Below, piece after piece: positions 9,111-18,042 of a DNA stretch of 64,000 nt; positions within the stretch are counted from its first letter, which is position 1; the number at the start of each line of letters is the position of its first letter. The notes under the pieces were generated by a model. It was not told the DNA's origin and did not search any database. It saw nothing but the letters and a program-made list of their open reading frames with translations. The position numbers and the translations under genes are program-made. Origin of the DNA: Planctomycetota bacterium (GTDB lineage: Bacteria > Planctomycetota > UBA1135); NCBI GenBank assembly GCA_004295085.1, contig SHNF01000018.1, forward strand, positions 62,001 to 126,000. Direction: 5' to 3'.

Positions 9111-9791
9111 GTGGCCGAGAAGCTCCTCCCCAGCGTCGAGATCGAGCCGGCGCGACCGCCGGCGCAACGCTCTGTCATCTGGCTGCACGGCCTGGGCGCC
9201 GACGGCCACGACTTCGAGCCCGTGGTGCCGTGGTTCCGCCTGGCGCCGGAGGCCGGCGTGCGCTTCGTGTTTCCGCACGCGCCGCACATGCCGGTCGGCA
9301 TCAACTTCGGCGTGCGCATGCCGGCCTGGTACGACATCCACGAGGAAGGCGGGCGCATGCGCGCCGAGCCCGAGGGCGTGCTGCGCGCCCAGGAATGGAT
9401 CCGCGCGCTGGTCGCCCGCGAGAACGAGCGCGGGGTGCCCAGCGAGCGCATCGTGCTGGCCGGTTTCTCGCAGGGCGGCTCGCTGGCGCTGCACACCGCT
9501 TTGCGCCACCCGGAGCGCCTGGCCGGCGCCGTGGGGCTGTCGTGCTTCCTGGTGCGCGCCGGGACGCTCGAGGCCGAGCGCAGCCCGGCCAACGCCGGGC
9601 TGCCCATCTTCCTCGGCCATGGCGAGTCCGATCCCATGGTGCCGAACCAGTACGGGATGGAGGCCCGGGACACGCTGCTGGCGCTGGGCTATCCGGTCGA
9701 ATGGCATTCCTACCCCATGGCACACCAGGTGCTGCCCGAGGAGATCGTGGACCTCGGGCGCTGGCTGCGGAAGCGCTGGAGTCAGATCTGA
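9111..9791 (+). CDS. Carboxylesterase/phospholipase family alpha/beta hydrolase
   Basis: A 226-residue cytoplasmic protein from a GTG at 9111; this start gives the usual family length and begins just before the first beta strand. An in-frame ATG at 9039 would add 24 unlikely residues. HGLGADGHDFEPVV forms the oxyanion region, GFSQGG carries nucleophile S120, GESDPMVP supplies the acid and MAHQVLPEE the catalytic His. This matches the YpfH/EstB carboxylesterase-2 family, which cleaves short-chain esters and in some members lysophospholipids. It overlaps the tail of the convergent glycosyltransferase gene by ten bases. Confidence 0.88.
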   Translation: MAEKLLPSVEIEPARPPAQRSVIWLHGLGADGHDFEPVVPWFRLAPEAGVRFVFPHAPHMPVGINFGVRMPAWYDIHEEGGRMRAEPEGVLRAQEWIRALVARENERGVPSERIVLAGFSQGGSLALHTALRHPERLAGAVGLSCFLVRAGTLEAERSPANAGLPIFLGHGESDPMVPNQYGMEARDTLLALGYPVEWHSYPMAHQVLPEEIVDLGRWLRKRWSQI

Positions 9792-10939
9792 CCCAGGCGC
9801 CGCCCGGCGCGCAGGAGCGCCAGCGGGTAATGCGTGCCGCGCCACACGATGCCGGCGTGGCGGAGGCAGTGCCAGGCGGAGCGCAGCAGGATCGCGCCCA
9901 TCAGCAGCAGCCCGAGCGGCCAGAGCAGGGCGCCCCAGGGGTCCTGCCGCGCCCGCCGTCCGGCGATGAACCCGGCTGCGGCCATCAGGCCGTAGGCGGC
10001 CGCTCCGAGCGGCCACAGCAGCGGGTGCAGCAGCGCGGCCAGCGGCGCCGCCGCCCACAGCCCGAACAACAGCAGCAGCAGCGCGAGGCGCAGGTAGCTG
10101 AAGCCGGCGGCGCCGCCGAAGATGTTCTTTTCCAGCCCCCGGAGCATGGAGCGGAAGTCGCGGTACCACTCCACGCTCACGTCGCCGCGCGCGAGGGCGA
10201 ACCCGGCGCGCGCGCCGTGGCGGCGCACGAGCAGCGCCAGGCCCATGTCATCGCCGACCTCCATGCGCAGCCATTCGAGCCCCTCCGTGCGCCGCAGCGC
10301 CTCGGAGCGCACCAGGTTGAACGCGCCGATGCCGATGCTGGGGCCGGGCGCCAGCGTGCCGTCGCGCCGCGGGCGCGCCGGCAGGGTCAGGAGCATGCCG
10401 ACGGTCCCGGTGACCAGCGCCATGGGCAGCGAAGGCACGGCCACGCGCGGGCCCAGGCTCAGGTGATCGAGCGCGCGGTCCTCGGCCAGCGCCAGCGTGC
10501 GGCGCAGCAGTCCGGGCGCGAAGTGCACGTCGGCGTCGGTGAACAGCAGCCATTGGCCGCGCGCCGCCGCCGCGGCCAGGTGCAGCGCGTGCGGCTTGCC
10601 CAGCCAGCCCTCCGGCAGCTCGCGCACGTGCAGCGCGCGCAGCCGGGGATCGGCGGCCGCCAGCCGGTCCAGGATCTCGCCGGTGCCGTCCGTGGAGCGG
10701 TCGTCCACCAGGATCAGCTCGAAATCCGGGTAGTCCTGCGCGAGCAGCGTGCGCGCGGCCGTCTCGATGTGCGCGGCCTCGTCGCGCGCGGCGGCCAGCA
10801 CGCTCACGCTTGGCCACGCCGGCGGCGGCGGGGGGCTCAGGTCCTCGAGGAACGCGATGTGCAGCGCGTTCCACAGGGAGCGGGCTCCGGCCAGCAGGGC
10901 GATGGCGCAGCCCAGGCCGAGGACGACTGCGCCGATCAC
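9782..10939 (-). CDS. Membrane GT2 glycosyltransferase, HpnB/CrtQ-like
   Basis: A 385-residue protein. The GTG start at 10939 overlaps the stop of the upstream FG-GAP gene (GTGA), so translation is probably coupled. An N-terminal membrane segment (AVVLGLGCAIALLAG) is followed by a GT-A domain with LVDDRSTDGTG near residue 80, DADV as the metal-binding DxD, and a GDD acceptor-site motif, then two or three C-terminal membrane helices. Domain order and length fit GT2 enzymes such as hopanoid-associated HpnB and carotenoid CrtQ, which act on lipid acceptors at the inner membrane face. The actual donor and acceptor are unknown; the linked rfbF gene hints at envelope glycan or glycolipid synthesis. 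Confidence 0.8.
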   Translation of the reverse strand: MIGAVVLGLGCAIALLAGARSLWNALHIAFLEDLSPPPPPAWPSVSVLAAARDEAAHIETAARTLLAQDYPDFELILVDDRSTDGTGEILDRLAAADPRLRALHVRELPEGWLGKPHALHLAAAAARGQWLLFTDADVHFAPGLLRRTLALAEDRALDHLSLGPRVAVPSLPMALVTGTVGMLLTLPARPRRDGTLAPGPSIGIGAFNLVRSEALRRTEGLEWLRMEVGDDMGLALLVRRHGARAGFALARGDVSVEWYRDFRSMLRGLEKNIFGGAAGFSYLRLALLLLLFGLWAAAPLAALLHPLLWPLGAAAYGLMAAAGFIAGRRARQDPWGALLWPLGLLLMGAILLRSAWHCLRHAGIVWRGTHYPLALLRAGRRLGQI

Positions 10940-12504
10940 GGGAAGGTGAACGTCACGCGGTTGCTGGCCACGCAGCGTCCGGCCTCGAAGGCCTGCAGCA
11001 GCAGGCGGCGGCCGGACAGGCCCGCGGGCACGCTCCCGCTCCATGCGGCGACGCCGCCGGCGCCGGCCGTGGCCACGGCGACCAGGTGCGGGTCGGCCAT
11101 GTCGAGGCTGATGCCGGGGCAGCCGGGCACAGGCGCGATCCCGGACTGGAAACCGTACTCCAGCACCACGGGCCGGCCAGGTGTGGCACCGCTCAAGGCC
11201 ACGGCGTTGAGCTGTCCCGCGATCCCTGGGACCGGCGCCGAGAGGACGAAGCTGTGCTGCGCGAACAGGCGCGTGGCGCCGCAGCGGTCCCCGTTCACGT
11301 CGGTGCGCTTGATGCCGGCCACAAGGTCGGCGTGGCCGTCGTTGTCGGCGTCGCCCGCGGCCCCGATGGACCATCCCAGCCAGTCCACCGGCGCGTCGCC
11401 GTTGAACGTGTGCTCGGTCTCGCCGCTGGCGCCGGCGTACACGCGCGCGCTGCCGGTATCGAGGCCGTTGTTGTCGTCCTGGTAGGCGCTGGCGGCGACC
11501 CGGCCGTCGCCGAGCAGGGCCACGCCGGTGCCGAGACGGTCGCCGGCGGCGTCGCCCAGCGCCGTCCACAACACCGCGGCCGTGTCGGCCGAGAGCAGGA
11601 CCGCCGCGCCCGCGTCGGCGCCGTTGCGGTCATCATCGGGAGCGCCCACGAAGACGTCCGGGATGCCGTCGCCGCTGGCGTCACCGCCCGCGGCCGTGCC
11701 CACGCTGGCGCCGCCGGCGCCGGCCACCGACCAGCCGAACAGGCCGGACGGCGCCGCGCCGTCGGCGCGCTGCGCCGGGGCGAAGGGGGCGAACAGGTAC
11801 ACGCTGCCGGTGTTGGGCCCGTGCACGTCCGTGAACGGCGCGCCGGCCGCCACGCGCAGCACGCCCGTGCCGAAGGGATCGCCGATCCCGGCCACCGACC
11901 ATCCCAGGCCGTCGCCGGCGGCGTCGCCGGGCCGCGTGTAGAGCGCCGAGAGCGTGGCGCCGGAGAACAGCGTGACGCTGCCGGAGGAGGCGCCGCGCGG
12001 GTCGTCGTCCGGGGCGCCCACCGCGAAGTCGGGCACGCCGTCGCGGTCCAGGTCGCCGCAGCCGGCCGCGCTCCAGCCGAAATGATCGCCCGCGGAGCCG
12101 CCGGCGAAGATGCGGATGGGCGCCCCGGTGGCGCCGGAGTAGAGGAACGCGCTGCCGGAGTCCGCGCCGCCGCGGTCGTCGTTGGGCGCGCCCACCAGCA
12201 GGTCCGGCACGCCGTCGCCGTTGATGTCGCCGACGCCGGCCACCACGAAGCCCAGCTCATCCCCGGCCGAGTCGCCGGCGAAGTAATGGATCAGCGCGCC
12301 GCCGGCGCCGGAGAGCACGGCCGCGCTGCCGCTGTGGAAGCCGTTGGGGGCGTCGAAGCGCGCGCCGCTGATCACGTCGGCGCGGCCGTCCCCGTCCACG
12401 TCGCCGCAGCCGGCCACGGAGAAGCCGCTCTCATCCGTGGCGGAATTGCCGTAGGTGGTCCACAGCGCATCCTGGACGAGACACAGAGCGAGGGTCAGGA
12501 TCAT
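10936..12504 (-). CDS. FG-GAP (integrin-alpha-like) propeller protein with shared C-terminal module
   Basis: A 522-residue secreted protein with a short signal peptide (MILTLALCLVQ). About seven FG-GAP repeats of ~60 residues run to residue ~420, each with a calcium-binding GDxxGDGxxDxxVGAP loop and a GSxxxxSG blade. The C-terminal ~100 residues are the shared module (PGIAGQLN, CPGISLDMADP, a C-x-ASN end), closest to the module at 694-993. Integrin-like propellers bind calcium and mediate adhesion or ligand binding; no catalytic site is seen. It lies 27 bases after rfbF and its stop overlaps the glycosyltransferase start, suggesting a three-gene leftward operon. Confidence 0.85.
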   Translation of the reverse strand: MILTLALCLVQDALWTTYGNSATDESGFSVAGCGDVDGDGRADVISGARFDAPNGFHSGSAAVLSGAGGALIHYFAGDSAGDELGFVVAGVGDINGDGVPDLLVGAPNDDRGGADSGSAFLYSGATGAPIRIFAGGSAGDHFGWSAAGCGDLDRDGVPDFAVGAPDDDPRGASSGSVTLFSGATLSALYTRPGDAAGDGLGWSVAGIGDPFGTGVLRVAAGAPFTDVHGPNTGSVYLFAPFAPAQRADGAAPSGLFGWSVAGAGGASVGTAAGGDASGDGIPDVFVGAPDDDRNGADAGAAVLLSADTAAVLWTALGDAAGDRLGTGVALLGDGRVAASAYQDDNNGLDTGSARVYAGASGETEHTFNGDAPVDWLGWSIGAAGDADNDGHADLVAGIKRTDVNGDRCGATRLFAQHSFVLSAPVPGIAGQLNAVALSGATPGRPVVLEYGFQSGIAPVPGCPGISLDMADPHLVAVATAGAGGVAAWSGSVPAGLSGRRLLLQAFEAGRCVASNRVTFTFP

Positions 12505-12531
12505 CCGTCCAGGCTACCAGACGGAACGGCG

Positions 12532-13317
12532 TCAGCTGCGGCCCCAGACCTTCCACGGAGCCTTGCCGCCGGCCCACAGCTTCTCCAGCATCTGGTACTC
12601 GCGATACGTGTCCATCGGCAGCCAGAAGCCCTCGTGGCGGTAGGCCATGAGCTGGCCGTCGGCCGCCAGCCGGCTGAGCGGCTCGCGCTCGAAGATCAGG
12701 TCCTCGCGGTCGTCCAGGTAATCGAACACCTTTCTGCTGAGCACGAAGTAACCGCCGTTGATCACCGCGCCGGAGATCTGCGGCTTCTCCTTGAACGAGG
12801 TGATGCGGTCGCCGTCCAGCTCCAGGTCGCCGAAGCGCCCCGGCGGCATGACCGCGGTGAGCGTGGCCGCCTTGCCGTGCTGCTTGTGGAAGCGCACCAG
12901 CGCGGCGATGTCCACGTCGCCGACGCCGTCGCCGTACGTCAGCATGAAGTGATCGCCCTGCACGTATTTCTTGATCCTCTGCACCCGGGCGCCGGTCTGC
13001 GCCGCCTCTCCGGTGTCGGCCAGGGTCACCTTCCAGCCGGCCTCGTCGTGCAGCGCGGGGTAGTGGATGTCCGTGCTCTGGTTCAAGGACACCGTGAAGT
13101 CGCTGGTGAAGGCCTGGTAGTTCAGGAAGAACTGCTTGATGTCCCAGCCCTTGTAGCCGAGGCAGCAGATGAAGTCCTTGTGCCCGTGGTGGCTGTAGAT
13201 CTTCATGATGTGCCACAGGATCGGGTAGCCCCCGATCGGGATCATGGGCTTGGGGACGTTGGCCACTTCGCCGCGAATGCGCGTGCCTTGGCCGCCGCAG
13301 AGGAGTACGACCTGCAT
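12532..13317 (-). CDS. rfbF: Glucose-1-phosphate cytidylyltransferase
   Basis: A 261-residue cytoplasmic nucleotidyltransferase starting at 13317 (an upstream in-frame start would add ~100 unsupported residues). LCGGQGTRIRGE is the nucleotide-binding signature and VPKPMIPIGGYPILWHIMK is the typical RfbF/DdhA continuation; YGDGVGDVD holds the metal-binding Asp and FKEKPQ the sugar-binding segment. The reaction is CTP + glucose-1-phosphate to CDP-glucose + PPi, the committed step to CDP-6-deoxy and 3,6-dideoxy sugars. The next enzyme, CDP-glucose 4,6-dehydratase, is encoded divergently 121 bases away, so the two probably share a promoter region. Confidence 0.93.
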   Translation of the reverse strand: MQVVLLCGGQGTRIRGEVANVPKPMIPIGGYPILWHIMKIYSHHGHKDFICCLGYKGWDIKQFFLNYQAFTSDFTVSLNQSTDIHYPALHDEAGWKVTLADTGEAAQTGARVQRIKKYVQGDHFMLTYGDGVGDVDIAALVRFHKQHGKAATLTAVMPPGRFGDLELDGDRITSFKEKPQISGAVINGGYFVLSRKVFDYLDDREDLIFEREPLSRLAADGQLMAYRHEGFWLPMDTYREYQMLEKLWAGGKAPWKVWGRS

Positions 13318-13438
13318 GGACGATGTCCGAATGGGAGGAGGCCGGGGAGCGCCGCGTGCGTTGCTAGACAGGCTCCCGGGAGCCGGGTAATTTATCAGCC
13401 CTCCGGCCCGCAAACCTCCCCCAGGCGCATCTAAATCC

Positions 13439-14458
13439 TTGGCCTTCAATAAGAAGCGTTCACCCTTCTGGCTCGACCGGAAGGTGCTGGTCACGGGCTG
13501 CACCGGCCTCGTGGGCTCGTGGCTGGTGGCGGACCTGGTGGACGCAGGAGCCGACGTCGTGGGCCTGATCCGCGACCAGGTGCACCGCTCCAACCTGGTG
13601 CGCATGGGGCTGGACCGGCGGATCAGCGTGGTGCACGGCAGCGTGGAGGACTACCCGCTCATGGAGCGCGTGCTCAACGAGCACGAGATCCAGACCGTCA
13701 TGCACCTGGCGGCCCAGACCATCGTCGGCATCGCCAACCGCAACCCGCTCAGCACCTTCGACGCCAACATCAAGGGCACCTGGTCCGTGCTGGAGGCTGC
13801 GCGCCGCACCCGGACCGTCGAGCAGGTGGTGATCGCGAGCAGCGACAAGGCCTACGGCGACCAGCCGGTGCTGCCCTACGACGAGGACACGCCGCTGCAG
13901 GGCACGCATCCTTACGACGTCAGCAAGTCCTGCGCCGACCTGATCGCCCGCGCCTACTTCGTCAGCTACAAGCTGCCGGTGTGCGTGACGCGCTGCGGCA
14001 ACTTCTACGGGCCGGGCGACCTGAACTGGAACCGCATCGTGCCGGGCACGATCCGCAGCGTCATCCGCGGCGAGCGGCCGATCATCCGCTCCGACGGCAC
14101 GCTGATCCGCGACTACTTCTACGTGCGCGACGGCTCGGCCGGCTACATGTTCCTGGCCGAGAAGATGGCGGAGATGCCGAACATCCACGGCGAGGCCTTC
14201 AATTTCAGCAACGAGATCCAGATGACGGTCCTGCAGATCACCGAGAGGATCCTGCAGGCCATGGGCTCGGAGCTGCGGCCCGTGGTCCGGAACGAGGCGA
14301 GCAACGAGATCCTGCACCAGTACCTGAGCGCGCGCAAGGCGCGCGAGCTGCTGGGCTGGGCGCCGCGCTGGAACCTGGACAGCGCCCTGCCGGAGACCGT
14401 GGACTGGTACCGCCGGCTCCTGGCCGAGGAGCCCGAGGCCGGGCTCGTGCACGCATGA
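13439..14458 (+). CDS. rfbG: CDP-glucose 4,6-dehydratase
   Basis: A 339-residue SDR enzyme. The start is assigned to TTG at 13439, which gives an N-terminus ([19 protein letters not shown]) matching RfbG; no ATG or GTG fits, and the Shine-Dalgarno is weak. TGCTGLVG is the NAD-binding GxxGxxG, SSDKAYGD holds the catalytic Ser/Asp-Lys pair of dehydratases, and YDVSK is the YxxxK active site. It converts CDP-glucose to CDP-4-keto-6-deoxyglucose. First gene of a four-gene operon joined by ATGA overlaps. Confidence 0.9.
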   Translation: MAFNKKRSPFWLDRKVLVTGCTGLVGSWLVADLVDAGADVVGLIRDQVHRSNLVRMGLDRRISVVHGSVEDYPLMERVLNEHEIQTVMHLAAQTIVGIANRNPLSTFDANIKGTWSVLEAARRTRTVEQVVIASSDKAYGDQPVLPYDEDTPLQGTHPYDVSKSCADLIARAYFVSYKLPVCVTRCGNFYGPGDLNWNRIVPGTIRSVIRGERPIIRSDGTLIRDYFYVRDGSAGYMFLAEKMAEMPNIHGEAFNFSNEIQMTVLQITERILQAMGSELRPVVRNEASNEILHQYLSARKARELLGWAPRWNLDSALPETVDWYRRLLAEEPEAGLVHA

Positions 14459-14904
14459 TCCACGGCGTCAAGGTCATCCCGCTGAAACGGATCCCCGACG
14501 AGCGCGGCGTGATCCTGCACATGCTGCGCTGCGACGACCCGCACTTCGAGAAGTTCGGCGAGATCTACTTCTCCGGGGTCTATCCGGGCGCGATCAAGGG
14601 CTGGCACATCCACAAGGAGATGACGCTCAACTATGCCGTGCCGGTCGGCATGATCAAGTTCGTGCTCTACGACGAGCGCCCGGACTCGCCCACCAAGGGC
14701 GAGCTCATGGAGCTGTACCTCGGCGAGCACAACTACAGCCTGGTCAGCGTGCCGCCCGGGGTATGGAACGGCTTCAAGGGCATGGGCTCCGGCATGGCGC
14801 TGGTCGCCAACTGCAGCAGCATCCCGCACCGCGCCGACGAGATCGGGCGCTGCGACCCCTTCGACAACCACATCCCCTACGACTGGAGCCTGAAGCACCG
14901 ATGA
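14455..14904 (+). CDS. RfbC-like NDP-4-keto-6-deoxyhexose 3(,5)-epimerase
   Basis: A 149-residue cupin-fold protein, shorter than the ~180 residues of Rml[18 protein letters not shown] is the family start, GWHIHKE aligns with the catalytic-His region, and [11 protein letters not shown] matches the RmlC DxRxxSPTxG block; VPPGVWNGF corresponds to the IPxGFAHGF strand. In this context it probably epimerises C3 and/or C5 of CDP-4-keto-6-deoxyglucose. Its ATG overlaps the rfbG stop (ATGA), so it is translationally coupled. Which carbon it inverts cannot be told from sequence. Confidence 0.82.
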   Translation: MIHGVKVIPLKRIPDERGVILHMLRCDDPHFEKFGEIYFSGVYPGAIKGWHIHKEMTLNYAVPVGMIKFVLYDERPDSPTKGELMELYLGEHNYSLVSVPPGVWNGFKGMGSGMALVANCSSIPHRADEIGRCDPFDNHIPYDWSLKHR

Positions 14905-15824
14905 GCGCGCCGCCCGCGGGCACCCGCGTGCTGGTGACCGGAGCGGGGGGCTTCATCGCGTCGCACCTGATCCCGCGCCTGCTCGACGGCGGCTGCGTGG
15001 TGCTGGCGCAGGAGCCGGAGCGCTTCGCCGCGCGCCTGGCGGCCTGCGCCGGCCGCGTGCAGCGCCTGGACGGCGCCTGGGGCGAGCCGTCCACGGAGCA
15101 GCAGGCCGCCGGCTTCGGCCCGCAGGTCGTGTTCAACCTGGCCGGCTACACCGACCAGTCGCACTCGCGCGAGAACGACCGGCGCCAGTTCGACGACCAC
15201 CTCGGCATCGCCTTGTCCGTGGTGCGCGCCAGCTTCGGTCCCGGCCTGCAGCGCCTGGTCCACGCCTCCACCAACGAGGAGTACGGCAACAACCCGGTGC
15301 GCCACCGCGAGGACATGCGCGAGATGCCGATTTCGGCCTATTCCGCGGCCAAGGCCGCGGTCACGCACTACCTGCAGATGCTGGCGCGCTCCGAGGGCCT
15401 GCCGGTGGTCCTGGTGCGCCCCTTCCTGGTGTACGGGCCCGGCCAGGGCCGCGGCCTGGTGCACGCGGTCGGCCAGCGGGCGCTCCGCAACGAGGCCTTC
15501 GACACCACGGAAGGGCGGCAGACACGCGACTTCACCTACGTGGACGACGTCGTCGAGGGACTCCTCGACGCCGCGACCGTGCCCGGCATCGAGGGCCAGA
15601 TCTTCAACCTCGGCACCGGCGTCGAGACCGAAGTGCGCGAAGCGGTGACCCTCATCACCCGGCTCGCGGGCGGGCGGCCGCACTTCGGCGGCCTGCCGAC
15701 GCGCCCCGGCGAGATGATGCGCTCGGTGGCCGACCCGCAGAAGTCCCGGGAGAGCCTCGGCTGGCGCGCCCGCGTCTCCCTGGAGGACGGCCTGCGCCGC
15801 ACCCTGGAGGCGCTGCGCCCATGA
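14901..15824 (+). CDS. NAD(P)-dependent epimerase/dehydratase (SDR), probable CDP-keto-sugar reductase
   Basis: A 307-residue extended SDR protein. VTGAGGFIASHL is the dinucleotide-binding glycine motif, HASTNEEYGNN carries the active-site Thr/Ser and YSAAK the YxxxK pair. RPFLVYGPGQ and the TYVDDVV and FNLGTG segments are typical of NDP-sugar epimerases/reductases. Overlaps upstream and downstream genes by ATGA. From its position after dehydratase and epimerase, the likely job is reduction of the 4-keto group to finish a CDP-6-deoxyhexose; a further epimerisation is the alternative. Confidence 0.8.
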   Translation: MSAPPAGTRVLVTGAGGFIASHLIPRLLDGGCVVLAQEPERFAARLAACAGRVQRLDGAWGEPSTEQQAAGFGPQVVFNLAGYTDQSHSRENDRRQFDDHLGIALSVVRASFGPGLQRLVHASTNEEYGNNPVRHREDMREMPISAYSAAKAAVTHYLQMLARSEGLPVVLVRPFLVYGPGQGRGLVHAVGQRALRNEAFDTTEGRQTRDFTYVDDVVEGLLDAATVPGIEGQIFNLGTGVETEVREAVTLITRLAGGRPHFGGLPTRPGEMMRSVADPQKSRESLGWRARVSLEDGLRRTLEALRP

Positions 15825-16777
15825 GCGCCGCCGCGCGCCCGCGCTTCTCCGTCGTCATTCCCGCGTACGACGAGGAGCCGAACATCCGGCCCCTGGCGCA
15901 GCGCATCGCCGACACCTTCGCCCGCATGGGCGTCCAGGACTGGGAGATCGTGTTCGTGGAGAACGGCAGCCGCGACGGCTCGCTGCGGCTGCTGGAGGAG
16001 CTGCACGCGGCGGACCCGCGCGTCAAGTACCTGTCCCTGTCGCGCAACTTCGGCCACTCCGGCGCCGTGTGCTGCGGCTTCGACCACGCTGGCGGCGAGC
16101 ACGTCGTCCTGATGGACGGCGACCAGCAGGACCCGCCGGAGCTGATCGCGCAGTTCTGGGACAAGATGCAGCGCGAGGCCCTGGACGTCGTGTATGGCGT
16201 GCGCGCCCGGCGCGAGCGGGAGCCCTGGCTCAAGCGCCTGGGCATGAAGCTGTTCTACCGCATCTGGCGCAGGACCGCCTACGTGCACGTGCCGCTGGAC
16301 GCCGGCAACTTCTGCCTGATGAAGCGCGGCGTGGTCGACGCCATCTGCAGCATGCGCGAGCGCGGCCGCTTCGTGCCCGGCCTGCGCGCCTTCGTGGGCT
16401 TCCGCCAGGACGGGATCCCCTTCGAGCGCCCGCCGCGCGGCGGCGGCCAGGCCAAGACCAGCTTCGCCATCCTGACCGGCATCGCGCTCGAGGGCCTGCT
16501 GGCCTTCAGCGTGTTCCCGCTGCGCCTGCTCATGCTCCTGGGCGCCGGCGCCATGGCGTTCTCGGTGGTCGTGAGCGCGGTCCTGCTGGTCCTGCGCGCG
16601 CTGTTCTACCTGGGCGTGCTGGACAGCGTGCCCGGATTCACGTGGAACAGCGTGTTCATGATCCTGATGGCCGGCGCGCAGATGCTCGGCATCGGCGTCA
16701 TCGGCGAGTACGTGGGCCGCGTGTACCAGGAAGTCAAGCAGCGCCCGATCTACGTGGTGCGTACCCGCGGCCTGTGA
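15821..16777 (+). CDS. DPM1/GtrB-like polyprenyl-phosphate sugar transferase
   Basis: A 318-residue GT2 enzyme. The N-terminal GT-A domain shows SVVIPAYDEEPNI, EIVFVENGSRDGS and the metal motif MDGDQQDPPE; the FNxxxAxxxG-type SRNFGHSGAVCCG and a terminal pair of membrane helices (FPLRLLMLLGAGAMAF and MILMAGAQMLGIGVIGEYVGR) are diagnostic of the GtrB/ArnC/DPM1 group. These enzymes move a sugar from its nucleotide to undecaprenyl or polyprenyl phosphate at the inner membrane. As the last gene of the operon it probably loads the CDP-linked 6-deoxyhexose, or another sugar, onto the lipid carrier. It ends four bases before a convergent gene. Confidence 0.88.
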   Translation: MSAAARPRFSVVIPAYDEEPNIRPLAQRIADTFARMGVQDWEIVFVENGSRDGSLRLLEELHAADPRVKYLSLSRNFGHSGAVCCGFDHAGGEHVVLMDGDQQDPPELIAQFWDKMQREALDVVYGVRARREREPWLKRLGMKLFYRIWRRTAYVHVPLDAGNFCLMKRGVVDAICSMRERGRFVPGLRAFVGFRQDGIPFERPPRGGGQAKTSFAILTGIALEGLLAFSVFPLRLLMLLGAGAMAFSVVVSAVLLVLRALFYLGVLDSVPGFTWNSVFMILMAGAQMLGIGVIGEYVGRVYQEVKQRPIYVVRTRGL

Positions 16778-16780
16778 CCG

Positions 16781-17938
16781 CTACTGTTCCAGGTACCAGG
16801 TGAGCCAGTCGCCGGCCTCGCGTTCCATGGCGCCGCCGCTCCACAGCTCCAGGGCCCGCACCAGCACCTCCGTGATCGCCGGCGTCAGCCTCGTGATCTT
16901 CACCACCGAGACGTTCGTGAACGAATCCGTGGCGGGGGCGGCGGGGTAGAAGACCGCTGTGTTGCACTCGCCCGGGATCACCCCTGCGATCGGCACGCTC
17001 GCGGAGCGCACGTCCACCACGATCTGGACGTCGCGCCCGGCGAACACGTAGCGGTTGGGCGCCTTCTTGTCGTAGCCGCTGAGCGTGAACGCCAGGTAGT
17101 CCAGCGTCTGCGCGCCGCCATAGCGCGCCAGGTGGAAGGCGGCGGCCGCGCGCTCGCTTTCCGAGGCGCGCGCCACGCTCTCGTACCAGAAGTTGCGCGA
17201 GTAGTCGGGCCACAGGATGGAGGCCGCCTGGGCCGCGCCGTCGCGCGCCGCGGCGCTGCCGTCGCGCAAGGAGCGGTCCAGCAGCAGCGGCGCGAGCGTG
17301 ATGTCGCCCAGCTTCTGGTCGGCGGCCGCGAGCGCGCCGGCGCGGCGCACGAACGGGCTGCGCGCGTCCAGGGCGTCGCGGATGTCGGCCAGCCCCAGCG
17401 CCGCCGGCTGGCCGGTGGACGCAGTCTGCAGCTCCGCCATCAGGCGTCCGCCCAGAAGCAGCACGCGCGGGCCCCCGTCCGCGAGCAGCGCGCGCCACAG
17501 CCAGTCCACGCGCTTGCCGAAGGCGGTCCTGGGCGGCACCGGGTCCAGCTCACGGCCCCAGCTCTCCAGGGCGCGGCACGCGGCCACGGTCAGCTCCTCG
17601 GCCACCGCTCCGGTGTCGCGCTCCTCCGCGTACGCGGCCAGCTCCAGCAGCTCGCTCAGGTGCCCGGCGCCCGCGACGCCGTCCACGAGCTGGCGCGCCG
17701 CGAAGGTCGGGACGGGCCAGGGCATCCCGGCCCAGTCCCGGTGCACGCGCTGGGTGGCGGTCACCGCCACCGGGTCGCTGGGCGTGTGGAAGACGCCGTA
17801 CGGCGTCTCCACGTTGCGGGCGCCCGGAGCCGGCACGTCGGAGGCCTCGACCGCCCTGCCGCCCGCGGTCAGGGCCAGGGTGACGTCCTGCGCGGGAGCC
17901 TGCGCGGCCAATAACAGCACCGGGAGCAGCGCGCTCAT
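16781..17938 (-). CDS. Secreted protein with HEAT-like helices, function unknown
   Basis: A 385-residue protein with a short signal peptide (SALLPVLLLAAQAPAQ). Residues ~30-95 look beta-rich; residues ~95-270 are alpha-helical with repeated Ala/Leu helices resembling HEAT or armadillo repeats (segments VRRAGALAAADQ and DGSAAARDGAAQAASIL). The C-terminal ~110 residues include a beta-rich RYVFAGRDVQIVVDVRSAS segment. I recognise no catalytic motif. It sits downstream of the 1285-residue fusion gene on the same strand (104-bp gap) and is convergent with the glycan operon. No function can be proposed. Confidence 0.75.
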   Translation of the reverse strand: MSALLPVLLLAAQAPAQDVTLALTAGGRAVEASDVPAPGARNVETPYGVFHTPSDPVAVTATQRVHRDWAGMPWPVPTFAARQLVDGVAGAGHLSELLELAAYAEERDTGAVAEELTVAACRALESWGRELDPVPPRTAFGKRVDWLWRALLADGGPRVLLLGGRLMAELQTASTGQPAALGLADIRDALDARSPFVRRAGALAAADQKLGDITLAPLLLDRSLRDGSAAARDGAAQAASILWPDYSRNFWYESVARASESERAAAAFHLARYGGAQTLDYLAFTLSGYDKKAPNRYVFAGRDVQIVVDVRSASVPIAGVIPGECNTAVFYPAAPATDSFTNVSVVKITRLTPAITEVLVRALELWSGGAMEREAGDWLTWYLEQ

Positions 17939-18042
17939 GGGCGCAGTCTAGGAGCCAGACCAGGGTGACCCAAGCCGCGTGCGACATGTGACTCGGGCCT
18001 CGTTCGCGCCCCGTTCGGGCCCCAGGAGCCGGCCCGGCGCCC

